A DNA stretch of 64,000 bases from JAWOLE01 sp963815655 (GTDB taxonomy: Bacteria > Acidobacteriota > Thermoanaerobaculia > UBA5066 > Gp7-AA6), in assembly GCA_963815655.1 (NCBI GenBank), contig CAWFHK010000001.1, forward strand, positions 744,001-808,000. Reading direction: 5' to 3'. Below the pieces are notes generated by a model that was not told the DNA's origin, did no database searches, and saw only the letters and a list, made by a program, of their open reading frames with translations. Both the position numbers and the translations under genes were made by a program. This document shows, piece by piece, positions 1-8,141 of the stretch (positions are counted from its first letter, which is position 1; every line of letters starts with the position of its first letter).

Positions 1-139
1 CGAGCGGGGGCTGCCGCTCGGGGTCTCGGAGGCCGCCGTCGCCGCCGTGAGCCGCTGGAAATACCATCCCGCGCGAGGCCGGTCGGGGCCCGTCGCCTCG
101 CACAAGAAGATCCGGATCGCCTTCTCCCTCGGCGAGTGA
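1..139 (+). CDS. TonB-family protein, C-terminal fragment
   Basis: The frame that starts at base 2 stays open to the TGA at 137-139 and encodes 45 residues. It reads AVAAVSRWKYHPA, then a Gly/Ser turn, then VASHKKIRIAFSLGE. This is the usual end of a TonB C-terminal domain: a helix ending in a W-x-[FY]-x-PA motif, a variable turn, and a last strand rich in alternating hydrophobic residues. TonB-type proteins pass proton-motive energy from the inner membrane to outer-membrane transporters. The start and membrane anchor lie before the window. The call rests on the motif alone. A stand-alone periplasmic protein with a TonB-like C-terminus is the main alternative. Confidence 0.7.
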   Translation, partial: ERGLPLGVSEAAVAAVSRWKYHPARGRSGPVASHKKIRIAFSLGE

Positions 140-141
140 GA

Positions 142-216
142 TTCAGGTTTCAGGTTTCAAGTTTCAAGACGGAAGTGCTGGTTGCCTTTCTGGAACCTGA
201 AACATGAAACCTGAAA
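142..216. repeat. Heptad array A, inverted pair (TTCAGGT family)
   Basis: Four 7-base units (TTCAGGT twice, then TTCAAGT and TTCAAGA) fill 142-169. After a 24-base spacer, the complementary units AACCTGA, AACATGA, AACCTGA fill 194-214. The two arms can pair over about 25 bases with few mismatches. The array lies between the TonB-domain gene and the cyclase, and its second arm ends about 16 bases before the cyclase -10 box. The same unit recurs at 1934, 14521 and 45881. Confidence 0.9.
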
Positions 217-231
217 TCCGATCGGGCGGTC

Positions 232-237
232 TATAAT
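232..237 (+). promoter_or_regulatory. -10 box TATAAT of the cyclase gene
   Basis: A perfect TATAAT ends 10 bases before the ATG at 248. There is no recognisable Shine-Dalgarno sequence between them. No good -35 box exists; that position (about 209-214) falls inside the second arm of heptad array A. Transcription would start near 244, giving a nearly leaderless mRNA. Confidence 0.6.
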
Positions 238-247
238 TTTTGCCTCC

Positions 248-1918
248 ATGCTTCAGGTTCTCTACGAGACCGATGGCCGGCCCCAGGTGTTCAACCTGGC
301 GAAGGACGAGGCAACGATCGGGCGCTCGAACGAGAACGACATCGTCCTGAACGACTTCTCCGTCTCGCGCCGGCACGCCACGCTGCGCAAGGAGGGCGAC
401 GGCTGGTTCATCCACGACAACCAGTCCACCAACGGCGTCCGCGTCAAGGAGAAGCTCGTCCAGAGCTCCCGCGTCGGGGACGGCGACCAGGCGGTGGTCG
501 GGACCTTTCTTCTGCGGTTCCGGGAGGAAGCCGAGGCGCCGGCCCCGGCCCCGTCGCGCAAGCACGATTCGACGTCCACCTGCATCCGGCCCATCGCGGA
601 ATTCAACATGGACTTCGGCCTGGAGAAGGGGGCCGACGCGGCCGCCAGCGAGTCCACCCGGGGGAAGAAGCGCGCTGTCCTGGATGTGGCCTACAAGAAC
701 AAGGTGTTCGAGATCCTCGTTCAGGTCGCCAAGACCCTGATCTCGGTGGACGACGTCGAGACCGTGCTCGGAACCGTCATGGACCTCATCTTCGAGTACC
801 TCCCGGTCGACCGCGGGTTCCTCCTGCTCGAGGAGGAGGACGGCCTGAAGCTGAGAATCAGCCGCCTGAAGTCCTCCTCGCGGATGACGACGGACGGCGC
901 CCCCTACTCGCGCACGATCGTGGACATGGTCGTCCGCCAGAAGGTCGCGGTCCTGACCTCGGACGCCCAGACGGACGAGCGGTTCGAGGCGGGGATGTCC
1001 ATCCGCATGCAGCAGATCCGGTCCGCGATGTGCGCTCCCCTCTGGAGCCGCGACGCCGTGATCGGCGTCATCCACGTCGACTCTCCCATGCACGTGGGGT
1101 CCTTCACGGAAAAGGACCTCGACCTGCTGACGGCGCTCGCCAACTTCGCCGCGGTCGCGATTGAGCGGGCGCGCCTGCGCGAGCGGTTCGAGAAGGAGCG
1201 GCGCATCCGCGGCCGGCTCGAGCGCTATCACTCGCCGCAGGTCGTGGACGAGATCATCGCGCACGCGGAGGCCACCGGGGACCGGGAGGTCGCCCTGACC
1301 AAGTCGGTCACGGTCCTCTTCGCCGACCTCGTCGGGTTCACGAGCTGGTCGGAGAAGATGGGCGCGGGCGAGCTGGCGAGCCTCCTGACGCGCTTCTTCA
1401 CGCTCGCCTCCGACGCGATTTTTTCGCAGGACGGAACGATCGACAAGTTCATCGGCGACGCCGTCATGGCCTTCTTCGGCGCGCCGATCGAACAGCCGGA
1501 CCACGCCGTGCGCGCGGTCACCGCCGCCCTGAAGGTCCAGGAGGAGATGACCGCTTGGAACGCCGAGCGCGCGGCCCGCGGCGAGCCTCCCGTCGCGGTG
1601 CGCATCGCGCTCAACACCGGCGAGGCGATCGTCGGCGAGATCGGCTCGGAGCGGCGCGTGGACTACACGGTGCTCGGCAATGCCGTCAACGTCGCCGCGC
1701 GCATGGAAGAGTTCGTCGCGGGCGCCGGCGACGTCGTGATCGGCCCCGACACCTACGAGGGGGTCAAGAGCCGCTTCTCGGTGGCGCAGATGGGGCAGTT
1801 CGCATTGAAGGGGCTCTCGACCCAGGTGCCGATGTACAAGGTCCTCGGCTCCCTGTCGCAGGACGAGACCCTGTACTCGGCCCGCGCCGCCGGCCCCGGC
1901 AAGAAGCGCGCGAACTGA
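248..1918 (+). CDS. Adenylate/guanylate cyclase with FHA and GAF domains
   Basis: This 556-residue protein should make a cyclic nucleotide in the cytoplasm under control of two sensor domains. Residues about 1-95 are an FHA domain (IGRSNENDIVLND, then SRRHA), which binds phosphothreonine. About 150-310 is a GAF domain. About 350-530 is a class III cyclase catalytic domain with metal-binding aspartates in LFADLVGF (near 360) and IGDAVMAFFG (near 402), and the VLGNAVNVAARME segment that holds the Asn/Arg transition-state pair. There is no signal peptide or membrane segment. The convergent neighbour is a Ser/Thr kinase, which could supply the phosphothreonine partner for the FHA domain (inference). 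Base specificity (ATP or GTP) cannot be settled by eye. Heptad arrays flank the gene on both sides. Confidence 0.93.
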   Translation: MLQVLYETDGRPQVFNLAKDEATIGRSNENDIVLNDFSVSRRHATLRKEGDGWFIHDNQSTNGVRVKEKLVQSSRVGDGDQAVVGTFLLRFREEAEAPAPAPSRKHDSTSTCIRPIAEFNMDFGLEKGADAAASESTRGKKRAVLDVAYKNKVFEILVQVAKTLISVDDVETVLGTVMDLIFEYLPVDRGFLLLEEEDGLKLRISRLKSSSRMTTDGAPYSRTIVDMVVRQKVAVLTSDAQTDERFEAGMSIRMQQIRSAMCAPLWSRDAVIGVIHVDSPMHVGSFTEKDLDLLTALANFAAVAIERARLRERFEKERRIRGRLERYHSPQVVDEIIAHAEATGDREVALTKSVTVLFADLVGFTSWSEKMGAGELASLLTRFFTLASDAIFSQDGTIDKFIGDAVMAFFGAPIEQPDHAVRAVTAALKVQEEMTAWNAERAARGEPPVAVRIALNTGEAIVGEIGSERRVDYTVLGNAVNVAARMEEFVAGAGDVVIGPDTYEGVKSRFSVAQMGQFALKGLSTQVPMYKVLGSLSQDETLYSARAAGPGKKRAN

Positions 1919-1933
1919 CACCCCCGGCCCAAT

Positions 1934-1954
1934 CCTGAAACCTGAAACCTGAAA
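1934..1954. repeat. Heptad array B (CCTGAAA x3)
   Basis: Three perfect CCTGAAA units lie in the 45-base gap between the convergent cyclase and kinase genes. The unit is the complement of the TTTCAGG family seen in arrays A, G and H. Only one orientation is present, so this array cannot form its own hairpin. Confidence 0.85.
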
Positions 1955-1963
1955 CCCGTCCTC

Positions 1964-3622
1964 TCAGGGCCCCGCCTGCCGGACCCTCCGGGCCAGGTCC
2001 GGATCGGGCGGCGAGAACTTCAACTGCCGGTAGGCGCGATAGAAGAGCCGCGCAAGCGCCGGCTGGCGGTTCGCGAGGGCCGCCTCCGCGTCGGATTTCA
2101 GGGTGCGCGGCAGCCAGCGTTTGAGCTCCGGCGTGTAGGAGTTCTGCGGATGGGTGAGCGTCCAGAAGTTTGCCGCGCCGGCGACCTCCATCGCCCGCCT
2201 GGCCCGCCGCTCCACGGGACGCTCGGACCACGCCTGGAGGAAACCCTTCAACTTCGCGGCGGTGACGACGCCCTCGAGGGGCGCGTCGGCGGCGTCCCCG
2301 GGCGCGGCGGTCGCGGGCGGGGAAGGGGGGGGCGCGGTCACCGGAACCGGCGTCTGCGCCTGCGGCGGACGAGTGGGGGGCTCGCTTCGCTCCTCGGGTT
2401 CCGTCGGCGTCCTCTGCTCGATGATCCGCGGCGCGATCACCACTTCGTCGGGACCGGTTGTCGGCGCGGTTGTCGGAATGAAGGATGCCGCGAAGGTCGG
2501 CACGGCGGATGGCGCGCGCCTCGGGGACGCCGACCGGTGCAGGATCGCGAAGGCCGCGGCCCCCGCGGCGGCGAGCAAGACCGCCGCCACCCAGAGCTGG
2601 GGCGCCCGGCTTCCCGCGCCGCCCGCCGCATCGGCCGCGGGCGTCCCGGACGGCTGCGCCGGCACGGGGCCGAGGCGCTCCAGGGCGGCGGCAAACTCGG
2701 CCGCGGAAGAGAAGCGCCGGTCCCGTTTCTTCTCGAGCGCCCGCATGACGAGGGAGGCGAGGGCGGGGCCCGTCCTCGCGGGAAGCCTCGCCGTGTCGAG
2801 CGGCGGCGGTGCGCTGTGGAGGTGCTTGCCCAGGTAGCCTTCGGGAGTCTGCGACTCGAACGGGGCCCGCCCCGCCAGCATCTCGTAGAGGACGACGCCG
2901 AAGGAGTAGAGGTCGCTCCTCGCGTCCACCGCTTCTCCCTCGGAGAGCGCTCCCGCCTGCTCCGGCGAGCAGTACTTGAGCTTGCCCAGGAAGAGGCCGG
3001 TGCCCGTCATCGCGAGCGACTCGGCCGCGACCCGCTTGGCGATGCCGAGGTCGATGATCTTGGCGACGAGCCGCCCCTCCCGGGTCTCGCGAATGAGGAT
3101 GTTGTCGGGCGAGAGGTCCCGGTGAACGATCCCCTGCGCGTGGATCTCGGCCAGCCCCGCCAGGACCTGCCGCGCGACGTCCAGGGCGCGCGGGAGGGGC
3201 ATGGGGCCGTCCCGCAGCATCCAGTCCTCCAGCGTGACGCCGTCGATGAACTCCCACACCATGTAATAGGAGCCGTCCGGCAGGCGCGAGAAGTCGTAGA
3301 GGGCCGCGACATTGGGATGGCGCACGAGGGTCGCCATGCGCGCCTCCTCGTGGAATCGCCGCGGGTCCGGGCCCTCGCCCAGGGCGTCGGGCTTGGTGAC
3401 CTTGATGATGCGGATCTCGTCCAGGTGGATGTGGCGGGCCTTGTAGACCTCCCCCATCCCCCCCTCGCCGATCTTCTCGAGGATCTCGTACTTGCCGTCG
3501 AGGGTCTGTCCCGGCACCAGGCGGGCGGCCGCGTACCCGCACGCGGGGCAGAACCGCGCGGGAGACGGGATCCCGGCGCCGCAGCGGGGGCACGACGGGC
3601 TCTCGATGGCCATTTCCATCAT
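1964..3622 (-). CDS. Serine/threonine protein kinase with N-terminal zinc ribbon
   Basis: This 552-residue protein phosphorylates Ser/Thr on unknown targets at the inner membrane. The N-terminus has a zinc ribbon (CPRCG, then CPACG). A Hanks-type kinase domain follows, about residues 40-300: glycine loop GEGGMGEVYKARH, catalytic HRDLSPDNIL (near 164), and DLGIAKR in place of the usual DFG. One membrane segment (AAVLLAAAGAAAFAIL, near 345) precedes a Pro/Thr-rich linker and an unrecognised C-terminal domain of about 110 residues. The frame runs open to 3709, but that extension translates heptad array C, so I start at the ATG at 3622; ATGs at 3619 and 3613 are alternatives. None has a clear ribosome site. 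Confidence 0.92.
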   Translation of the reverse strand: MMEMAIESPSCPRCGAGIPSPARFCPACGYAAARLVPGQTLDGKYEILEKIGEGGMGEVYKARHIHLDEIRIIKVTKPDALGEGPDPRRFHEEARMATLVRHPNVAALYDFSRLPDGSYYMVWEFIDGVTLEDWMLRDGPMPLPRALDVARQVLAGLAEIHAQGIVHRDLSPDNILIRETREGRLVAKIIDLGIAKRVAAESLAMTGTGLFLGKLKYCSPEQAGALSEGEAVDARSDLYSFGVVLYEMLAGRAPFESQTPEGYLGKHLHSAPPPLDTARLPARTGPALASLVMRALEKKRDRRFSSAAEFAAALERLGPVPAQPSGTPAADAAGGAGSRAPQLWVAAVLLAAAGAAAFAILHRSASPRRAPSAVPTFAASFIPTTAPTTGPDEVVIAPRIIEQRTPTEPEERSEPPTRPPQAQTPVPVTAPPPSPPATAAPGDAADAPLEGVVTAAKLKGFLQAWSERPVERRARRAMEVAGAANFWTLTHPQNSYTPELKRWLPRTLKSDAEAALANRQPALARLFYRAYRQLKFSPPDPDLARRVRQAGP

Positions 3623-3662
3623 TCTAGCGGGACACCCCGCGCGGGCTTCGAGTTGCAGGGCT

Positions 3663-3721
3663 GGTGTTCGGTACCCGGTCCTCGGGGTTCGGTTGGGACC
3701 GGGCACCAAGAACCGGGAACC
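3663..3721. repeat. Heptad array C, inverted pair (GGTnnnn units)
   Basis: Five 7-base units with a fixed GGT or GGG head (GGTGTTC, GGTACCC, GGTCCTC, GGGGTTC, GGTTGGG) fill 3663-3697. Complementary units GGGCACC, AAGAACC, GGGAACC fill 3701-3721. The 7-base period is exact although the units differ, and the arms can pair. It sits between the divergent kinase and rdgB genes, 13 bases before the rdgB -10-like box. Confidence 0.8.
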
Positions 3722-3734
3722 GAAACTCCCATGT

Positions 3735-3740
3735 CACAAT
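3735..3740 (+). promoter_or_regulatory. Possible -10 box CACAAT of rdgB
   Basis: CACAAT ends 7 bases before the ATG at 3748 and there is no Shine-Dalgarno sequence, the spacing expected for a leaderless transcript. The match to TATAAT is only 4 of 6 and no -35 box is visible. Confidence 0.35.
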
Positions 3741-3747
3741 CCTTCGA

Positions 3748-4305
3748 ATGGACGCGCCGGTCTTCGTCACGGGACGGCCCGAGAAGGCTCGGGAGGCGGA
3801 GCGACTGGGATTCTGTCTCGAACGGGTGAACCTCGACCTCGTCGAGCCGCAGGCGCTCGATCCCGGGGAAATCGTGGAGGCGAAGGCGCGCGCCGCGTAC
3901 GCGAAGCTCGAGCGTCCGGTCGTCGTCGAGGACTCGGGACTCGCGGTCGGAACGTGGAACGGCTTCCCGGGAGCCCTGGTCAAGTGGCTCGAAAAGAGCG
4001 CCGGCCTCGAGGCGCTTGCCCGGATGCTCGACCGGTTCCCTGACCGGTCGGCCACCGCCACGTGCGCCGTCGCCTACTTCGACGGAGAGCGCGTCGTCCA
4101 GGGACGCGGAGAGATCCGCGGCGCGATCGCCGGGACGCCGCGCGGGAACGGGGGATTCGGATGGGACGCGCTCTTCATCCCGGAGGGGAGCGATCGGACC
4201 TTCGCCGAGATGTCAGGCGAAGAGAAGGACCGGATCTCCCATCGCCGAAAAGCCTGGGAGGATCTGGCGCGTCATCTGAATGGAATCCTCGAGCGGCAGA
4301 CGTGA
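3748..4305 (+). CDS. rdgB: Non-canonical purine NTP pyrophosphatase, RdgB/HAM1 family
   Basis: The 185-residue product should hydrolyse ITP, dITP and XTP to monophosphates, cleaning damaged purines from the nucleotide pool. Family motifs are in order: the N-terminal VTGRPEKAREAERLG (a variant of the TGNxxK nucleotide loop), VVEDSGLAV, GFPGALVKW, GNGGFGWDALFIP and SHRRKAWEDL. Length is typical. The frame opens at 3664, but the first 28 codons translate heptad array C and its flank, so the ATG at 3748 is preferred; the product then begins directly at the conserved first strand. No ribosome site precedes it. The TGN motif reads TGR, a conservative oddity. Confidence 0.93.
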   Translation: MDAPVFVTGRPEKAREAERLGFCLERVNLDLVEPQALDPGEIVEAKARAAYAKLERPVVVEDSGLAVGTWNGFPGALVKWLEKSAGLEALARMLDRFPDRSATATCAVAYFDGERVVQGRGEIRGAIAGTPRGNGGFGWDALFIPEGSDRTFAEMSGEEKDRISHRRKAWEDLARHLNGILERQT

Positions 4306-4333
4306 GACCGATGAGATGAGAGGCGGAGGCGCG

Positions 4334-5485
4334 ATGCGAACCGCGTTTCGCCTGATGTTCAACCCCCTTGGCCTCGCGGTCTTGTTCGCTCTCCTTTCGG
4401 CGATCGCCGGAGCCCGTTCGGACGCCCGGACCGTCCGGACGAAGGACGGCGTCACACTGAGAGTCGAGACCTTCGTGGACGGGCTGGAGGTTCCGTGGTC
4501 GCTGGCGTTCACCTCGCCGACGCGGATGCTCGTGACGGAGCGGCCGGGACGCGTGCGCGCCGTCGAGAACGGCGTGCTCGTCAAGGCGCCCCTGGCCGCC
4601 ATCGCCGACGTCGAATCGAGGGGCGAGACGGGGCTCATGGGACTCGCCCTCGCTCCGGACTACGCGGCAAGCCGTCTGATCTACGTATCGTATGCGTACA
4701 CCGTGAGCGGAGGGATCCGGGTGCGCGTCGTCCGGTTTCACGACGACGGCTCCAGGCTCTCGGACCGGAAGGTCATCCTCGAGGGGCTGCCGGCGGCGCA
4801 GTTCCACGCGGGCTGCCGCCTCCGCTTCGGGCCGGACAGGAAGCTCTACGTGACGACGGGCGACGCGACGACGCGCGAGATCGCGCAGAAGATGGATTCT
4901 CTCGGGGGGAAGACGCTCCGCCTGAACCCCGACGGCTCGATCCCGGCCGACAATCCGTTTCCGGGGTCGCCGATCTACTCGTTCGGACACAGGAACTCCC
5001 AGGGCCTCGACTGGCAGCCGGGGACGGGCCTCCAGTTCCAGACCGAGCACGGCCCCTCCGGCTTCGACGGCCCGGGGGGCGGCGACGAGGTCAACATCGT
5101 CGAGGCCGGCAGGAACTACGGCTGGCCGGTCGTCCACCACAGGGCATCGAAGGAGGGGATGGTCTCCCCGCTCCTCGAGTACACGCCCGCGATCGCGCCC
5201 TCCGGCGCCTCCTTCGTGACCGGCTCGAAGCTCCCTGCGCTCAAGGGCGACTTCCTCTTCGCCTGCCTGCGCGGGGAGCGCCTGATGCGCGTGCGCCTGG
5301 ATCCTAAGGACCCGCGCCGTGTCCTCGCCACCGAAGCTCTCTTCGAGGACTCGTTCGGCCGCCTGCGCGAGGTCCAGAACGGCCCCGACGGCGCGCTCTA
5401 CTTCACGACCAGCAACCGCGACGGCCGCGGCTCCGTCCGAAAGGGCGACGACCGCATCCTCCGCCTCACACAGGAATCCGATTAG
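4334..5485 (+). CDS. PQQ-dependent sugar dehydrogenase (GSDH/sorbosone type), secreted
   Basis: This 383-residue periplasmic protein belongs to the soluble glucose/sorbosone dehydrogenase family, six-bladed propellers that oxidise sugars or aldoses with PQQ. The start at 4334 has GGAGG four bases upstream and gives a clean signal peptide (basic MRTAFR, then GLAVLFALLSAIAGA). Family marks are VPWSLAFTSP, ETGLMGLALAPDY, the pair FHAGCRLRFGPDRKLYVTTGDA, SFGHRNSQGLDWQP, and the closing GDFLFACLRGERLMRV. Substrate and true cofactor are not readable by eye; several family members do not use PQQ. The gene starts 28 bases after rdgB on the same strand and is probably cotranscribed. An ATG at 4316 is a less likely start. 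Confidence 0.88.
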   Translation: MRTAFRLMFNPLGLAVLFALLSAIAGARSDARTVRTKDGVTLRVETFVDGLEVPWSLAFTSPTRMLVTERPGRVRAVENGVLVKAPLAAIADVESRGETGLMGLALAPDYAASRLIYVSYAYTVSGGIRVRVVRFHDDGSRLSDRKVILEGLPAAQFHAGCRLRFGPDRKLYVTTGDATTREIAQKMDSLGGKTLRLNPDGSIPADNPFPGSPIYSFGHRNSQGLDWQPGTGLQFQTEHGPSGFDGPGGGDEVNIVEAGRNYGWPVVHHRASKEGMVSPLLEYTPAIAPSGASFVTGSKLPALKGDFLFACLRGERLMRVRLDPKDPRRVLATEALFEDSFGRLREVQNGPDGALYFTTSNRDGRGSVRKGDDRILRLTQESD

Positions 5486-5888
5486 AGATTTCTCCGAGCA
5501 GGTGACGTCCTCTGCTATGCAATCGCGAGCTGGTTCCTCTGCAATACAAGACGAAGGTCTCAGCCATTGGACCAAGGTCTAATAGATAGCGTGGAGAGGA
5601 CTGGCGCCGTCTTACACAGATCGCGTCAGTAGCTTGGACGCTTGACACTCGCGAGCGAGGAGAAGGCTGCTCATTGCGCGCGGATCTTGGATCACGAGAG
5701 GCCAGGGTCAGCGCGCCCGCTCCGCGGGACGCTAAATGGAAATGGGCCACTTCAGTGACTTTGCATCATTGACACCCCGGTGGACGGGTCTTAGATTCGC
5801 CGCAGAAACGTAGCTTAAAGAGAAGAGCGAGGCTCTCGACGAGAGCACTTGGCTTCCAAGGGCTCCACTCTCCTCAAGGAGGACTGCT
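5486..5888. other. Non-coding stretch of 403 bases, lower G+C than its surroundings
   Basis: No frame here has both a plausible start and coding character. The base composition is visibly closer to even than in the flanking genes. It contains a strong promoter (5769-5797), so about 85 bases of 5' leader precede the next start. The first 280 bases hold nothing I recognise. Confidence 0.6.
5769..5797 (+). promoter_or_regulatory. Sigma-70 type promoter TTGACA-N17-TAGATT
   Basis: A perfect -35 box TTGACA (5769-5774) is followed after exactly 17 bases by TAGATT (5792-5797). Transcription would begin near 5804, leaving an 85-base leader before the FG-GAP gene. The same TTGACA-N17-TAG pattern occurs upstream of the response regulator at 15568. 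Confidence 0.75.
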
Positions 5889-7595
5889 GTGAGTCTTAGA
5901 GTTATCTCTCGCCTACTAACGGTAATCTTGTTGTCGGTCGGTTCTTATGTGGCTCTGGCGAACGCCGCGGGACATGTGTCGCTTCTGACAAGGGAGACGA
6001 AGCTGACGGCGAGCGACGCCGCGGCATTTGCCCTCTTCGGGGACGCCGTGGCTGTCAGCGGGGACACGGCGCTCGTGGGGGCTCCTGATTACAGCCAGGC
6101 GTATGTCTTCGTGCGGAGCGCGGGTGTCTGGAGTCAGCAGCAGATTTTGAGGGCGACCGGGCCGGGGGGATGTCACCTGTTCGGAGACTCCGTGGCGGTC
6201 AGCGGAGATACAGCGGTGGTCGGGTGCCCTGATGAATCTGACGTGGGCGTCTCTTCGGGCGCGGCGTATGTCTTTGTGCGGAACGAGGGCGTCTGGAGTC
6301 AGCAACAGAGGCTTACGGCGAGCGACGCCGCTGAGCGGGACTATTTCGGCTGGTCTGTGTCTGTGAGCGGGGACACGGCGGTGGTGGGCGCTCGTGACGC
6401 GGGCCAATTCTCCGGCTCGGCGTATGTCTTTGTGCGAAGCGAGGGCGTCTGGAGCCAGCAGCAGAGGCTGATTTCGAACGACGACCCGGAGCCTTACCAG
6501 TTCGGCTTGTCCGTAGCTGTCAGCGGGGACACGGCGGTGGTCGGGGCTACTTGGAAGGCGCATGTCTTCGTGCGGAGCGAGGGTGTCTGGGTTGAGCAGC
6601 AGACGCTGACGGCGAACGGCTACTTTGTCCCCAATTCCGTAGCTTTGAGCGGGGACACGGCGGTGGTCGGGAATCCCTATGACTATGAACCAGCGGGCGC
6701 CACTTCCGGCTCGGCATATGTCTTTGTGCGGAACCTGGGTGTCTGGAGTCAGCAACAGAAGCTGACGGCAAGCGACGCCGCGGAAAGTGACCAGTTCGGC
6801 TGGTCCGTGGGGGTCAGCGGCGACAGAGTTGTGGTAGGAGCTCGTCTTGACGATGACGCCGGCGGCGATTGCGGCTCGGGATATGTCTTTGTGCGGAGCG
6901 CGGGGGTCTGGAGTCAGCAGCAGAAGCTGACGGCGAGCGACGCCGCGGAACGCGACCAGTTCGGCTTCTCCGTGGCGGTCAGCGGGGACACGGCGGTGGT
7001 CGGGGCTCGTTGGGACAGTGACGCGGGACAATTCTCCGGCTCGGCGTACGTCTACGAGCCGGCCTCCATGCTCTTGTCGGCCCTCTCCCCGGCTAAAATC
7101 TGGGTCGGCCTGAAGAACAGCGACGGTGTGGGCCTGAGACTCGACCTCCTGGCCGAGGTTTTCATCGACGGGACGACGGTAGGGCAGGGAGAGCTGGACA
7201 ACGTCGGCGGCGGCAGCAGCGGCTTCAATAACGCTTTTCTGCAGACGTTCCCTCTGACCTTGACAGGAGGATCGGTTGAGGCGCCCTCGGGCGCTCAATT
7301 GAGCATCAGGGTCTCGGCGCGGCGGACCTGCTTCGGCGGGGGGAACAACTCGGGGACGGCGAGGCTCTGGTACGACGGGCAGCTTACGGACAGCGGCGCC
7401 AGCCGGGATGCCGCCAGCCGTTTCGACGCCACCATCGGGGGGACGATGAGCGACTATTTCTTGAGAAGCGGCTCGGCTCTGAGCACGACGGCCGGCTCCT
7501 CCCGGACATCCGCAGACGCCTCCGTCAACAGCTCCGCGCCCTGCCCGGCCCGCCCGTTCACCGCCTTCGGCACCTGGAGCCGGACGCTGCCGTAG
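5889..7595 (+). CDS. Secreted FG-GAP repeat protein with seven repeats
   Basis: The 568-residue protein has an N-terminal signal peptide (VISRLLTVILLSVGSYVALANA) and no enzyme motif. Residues about 45-380 contain seven copies of a unit built on VAVSGDTAVVGA, then a spacer, then SAYVFVRSEGVWSQQQKLTASDAA. Seven FG-GAP-like units fit a single seven-bladed beta-propeller. The last 190 residues are a beta-rich domain (WVGLKNSDGVGLRLDLLAEV), possibly a cell-surface or binding module. The GTG start has a perfect AAGGAGG five bases upstream. The repeats are near identical at DNA level too, so blades have probably been duplicated recently. The role is likely adhesion or extracellular binding; that is inference from fold only. 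Confidence 0.85.
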   Translation: MSLRVISRLLTVILLSVGSYVALANAAGHVSLLTRETKLTASDAAAFALFGDAVAVSGDTALVGAPDYSQAYVFVRSAGVWSQQQILRATGPGGCHLFGDSVAVSGDTAVVGCPDESDVGVSSGAAYVFVRNEGVWSQQQRLTASDAAERDYFGWSVSVSGDTAVVGARDAGQFSGSAYVFVRSEGVWSQQQRLISNDDPEPYQFGLSVAVSGDTAVVGATWKAHVFVRSEGVWVEQQTLTANGYFVPNSVALSGDTAVVGNPYDYEPAGATSGSAYVFVRNLGVWSQQQKLTASDAAESDQFGWSVGVSGDRVVVGARLDDDAGGDCGSGYVFVRSAGVWSQQQKLTASDAAERDQFGFSVAVSGDTAVVGARWDSDAGQFSGSAYVYEPASMLLSALSPAKIWVGLKNSDGVGLRLDLLAEVFIDGTTVGQGELDNVGGGSSGFNNAFLQTFPLTLTGGSVEAPSGAQLSIRVSARRTCFGGGNNSGTARLWYDGQLTDSGASRDAASRFDATIGGTMSDYFLRSGSALSTTAGSSRTSADASVNSSAPCPARPFTAFGTWSRTLP

Positions 7596-7671
7596 ACGCC
7601 CAAGACTTCCTCGACGCGCGGCTGCTCGGCGCCGGTAGCGGCGCGATAGACTCGCGCGCGAGGAAAGCCGC

Positions 7672-8082
7672 ATGAGCGAAAGACCGATCCGGGTCCTGAT
7701 CGCCAAGCCCGGGCTGGACGGGCACGACCGCGGGGCGAAGGTCATCGCGCGGGCGCTGCGCGACGCGGGGATGGAGGTCATCTATTCCGGGCTGCGCCAG
7801 TCGCCCGAGCAGATCGCGGCGGCGGCGATCCAGGAGGACGTGGACGTGGTCGGGCTCTCGATCCTCTCCGGCGCTCACAACGTGCTCTTCCCGGAGATCC
7901 TGAAGCTCTTGAAGGAGAAGGGGGGCGAGGACATCGTCGTCCTCGCCGGCGGAATCATCCCCGACAAGGACATCGCTTCGCTCAAGGCGCTCGGCATCCG
8001 GGAGATCTTCCTGCCGGGCACTTCCACGCAGACCCTGGTGGACTTCGTCCGCAAGGAAGCGGGCCGGCGGGTGGGAAGCTGA
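7672..8082 (+). CDS. Cobalamin-binding subunit of an acyl-CoA mutase (methylmalonyl-CoA mutase small-subunit type)
   Basis: This 136-residue protein is a stand-alone B12-binding domain. It carries the DxHxxG cobalt-ligand motif in KPGLDGHDRGAKVIARALRDAG, then VVGLSILSGAH and VVLAGGIIPDKD, and a loop with LPGTSTQT that matches the nucleotide-tail pocket. In split mutases this subunit pairs with a separate large catalytic subunit to rearrange methylmalonyl-CoA or isobutyryl-CoA. No large subunit lies in the window. GAGGAAAG precedes the ATG. Its position directly before a methylcrotonyl-CoA carboxylase gene fits branched-chain amino-acid breakdown, where propionyl-CoA from Ile and Val also ends at methylmalonyl-CoA. 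Confidence 0.92.
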   Translation: MSERPIRVLIAKPGLDGHDRGAKVIARALRDAGMEVIYSGLRQSPEQIAAAAIQEDVDVVGLSILSGAHNVLFPEILKLLKEKGGEDIVVLAGGIIPDKDIASLKALGIREIFLPGTSTQTLVDFVRKEAGRRVGS

Positions 8083-8141
8083 AAACCCGCGGAAGAAGGA
8101 AGGGGGCGCCGGCCGAGAGCGCCCCGCCGGCCGAGCGTCCG

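Noticed and set aside
142..216. Heptad arrays as CRISPR
   Set aside because: Units are 7 bases with no spacers, arms are inverted, and no cas gene is in the window.
164..1921. Long open frame on the minus strand opposite the cyclase (and similar frames opposite comEC, valS, ileS and others)
   Set aside because: They mirror the codon pattern of a well-recognised gene, have Arg/Gly/Ala-rich products without domains, and are expected in DNA of this G+C content.
3623..3709. Upstream extension of the kinase gene to 3709
   Set aside because: The added codons translate heptad array C; the zinc ribbon begins just after the ATGs at 3622-3611.
5517..5582. 21-codon ORF in the non-coding stretch before the FG-GAP gene
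   Set aside because: It has no ribosome site and no coding bias.
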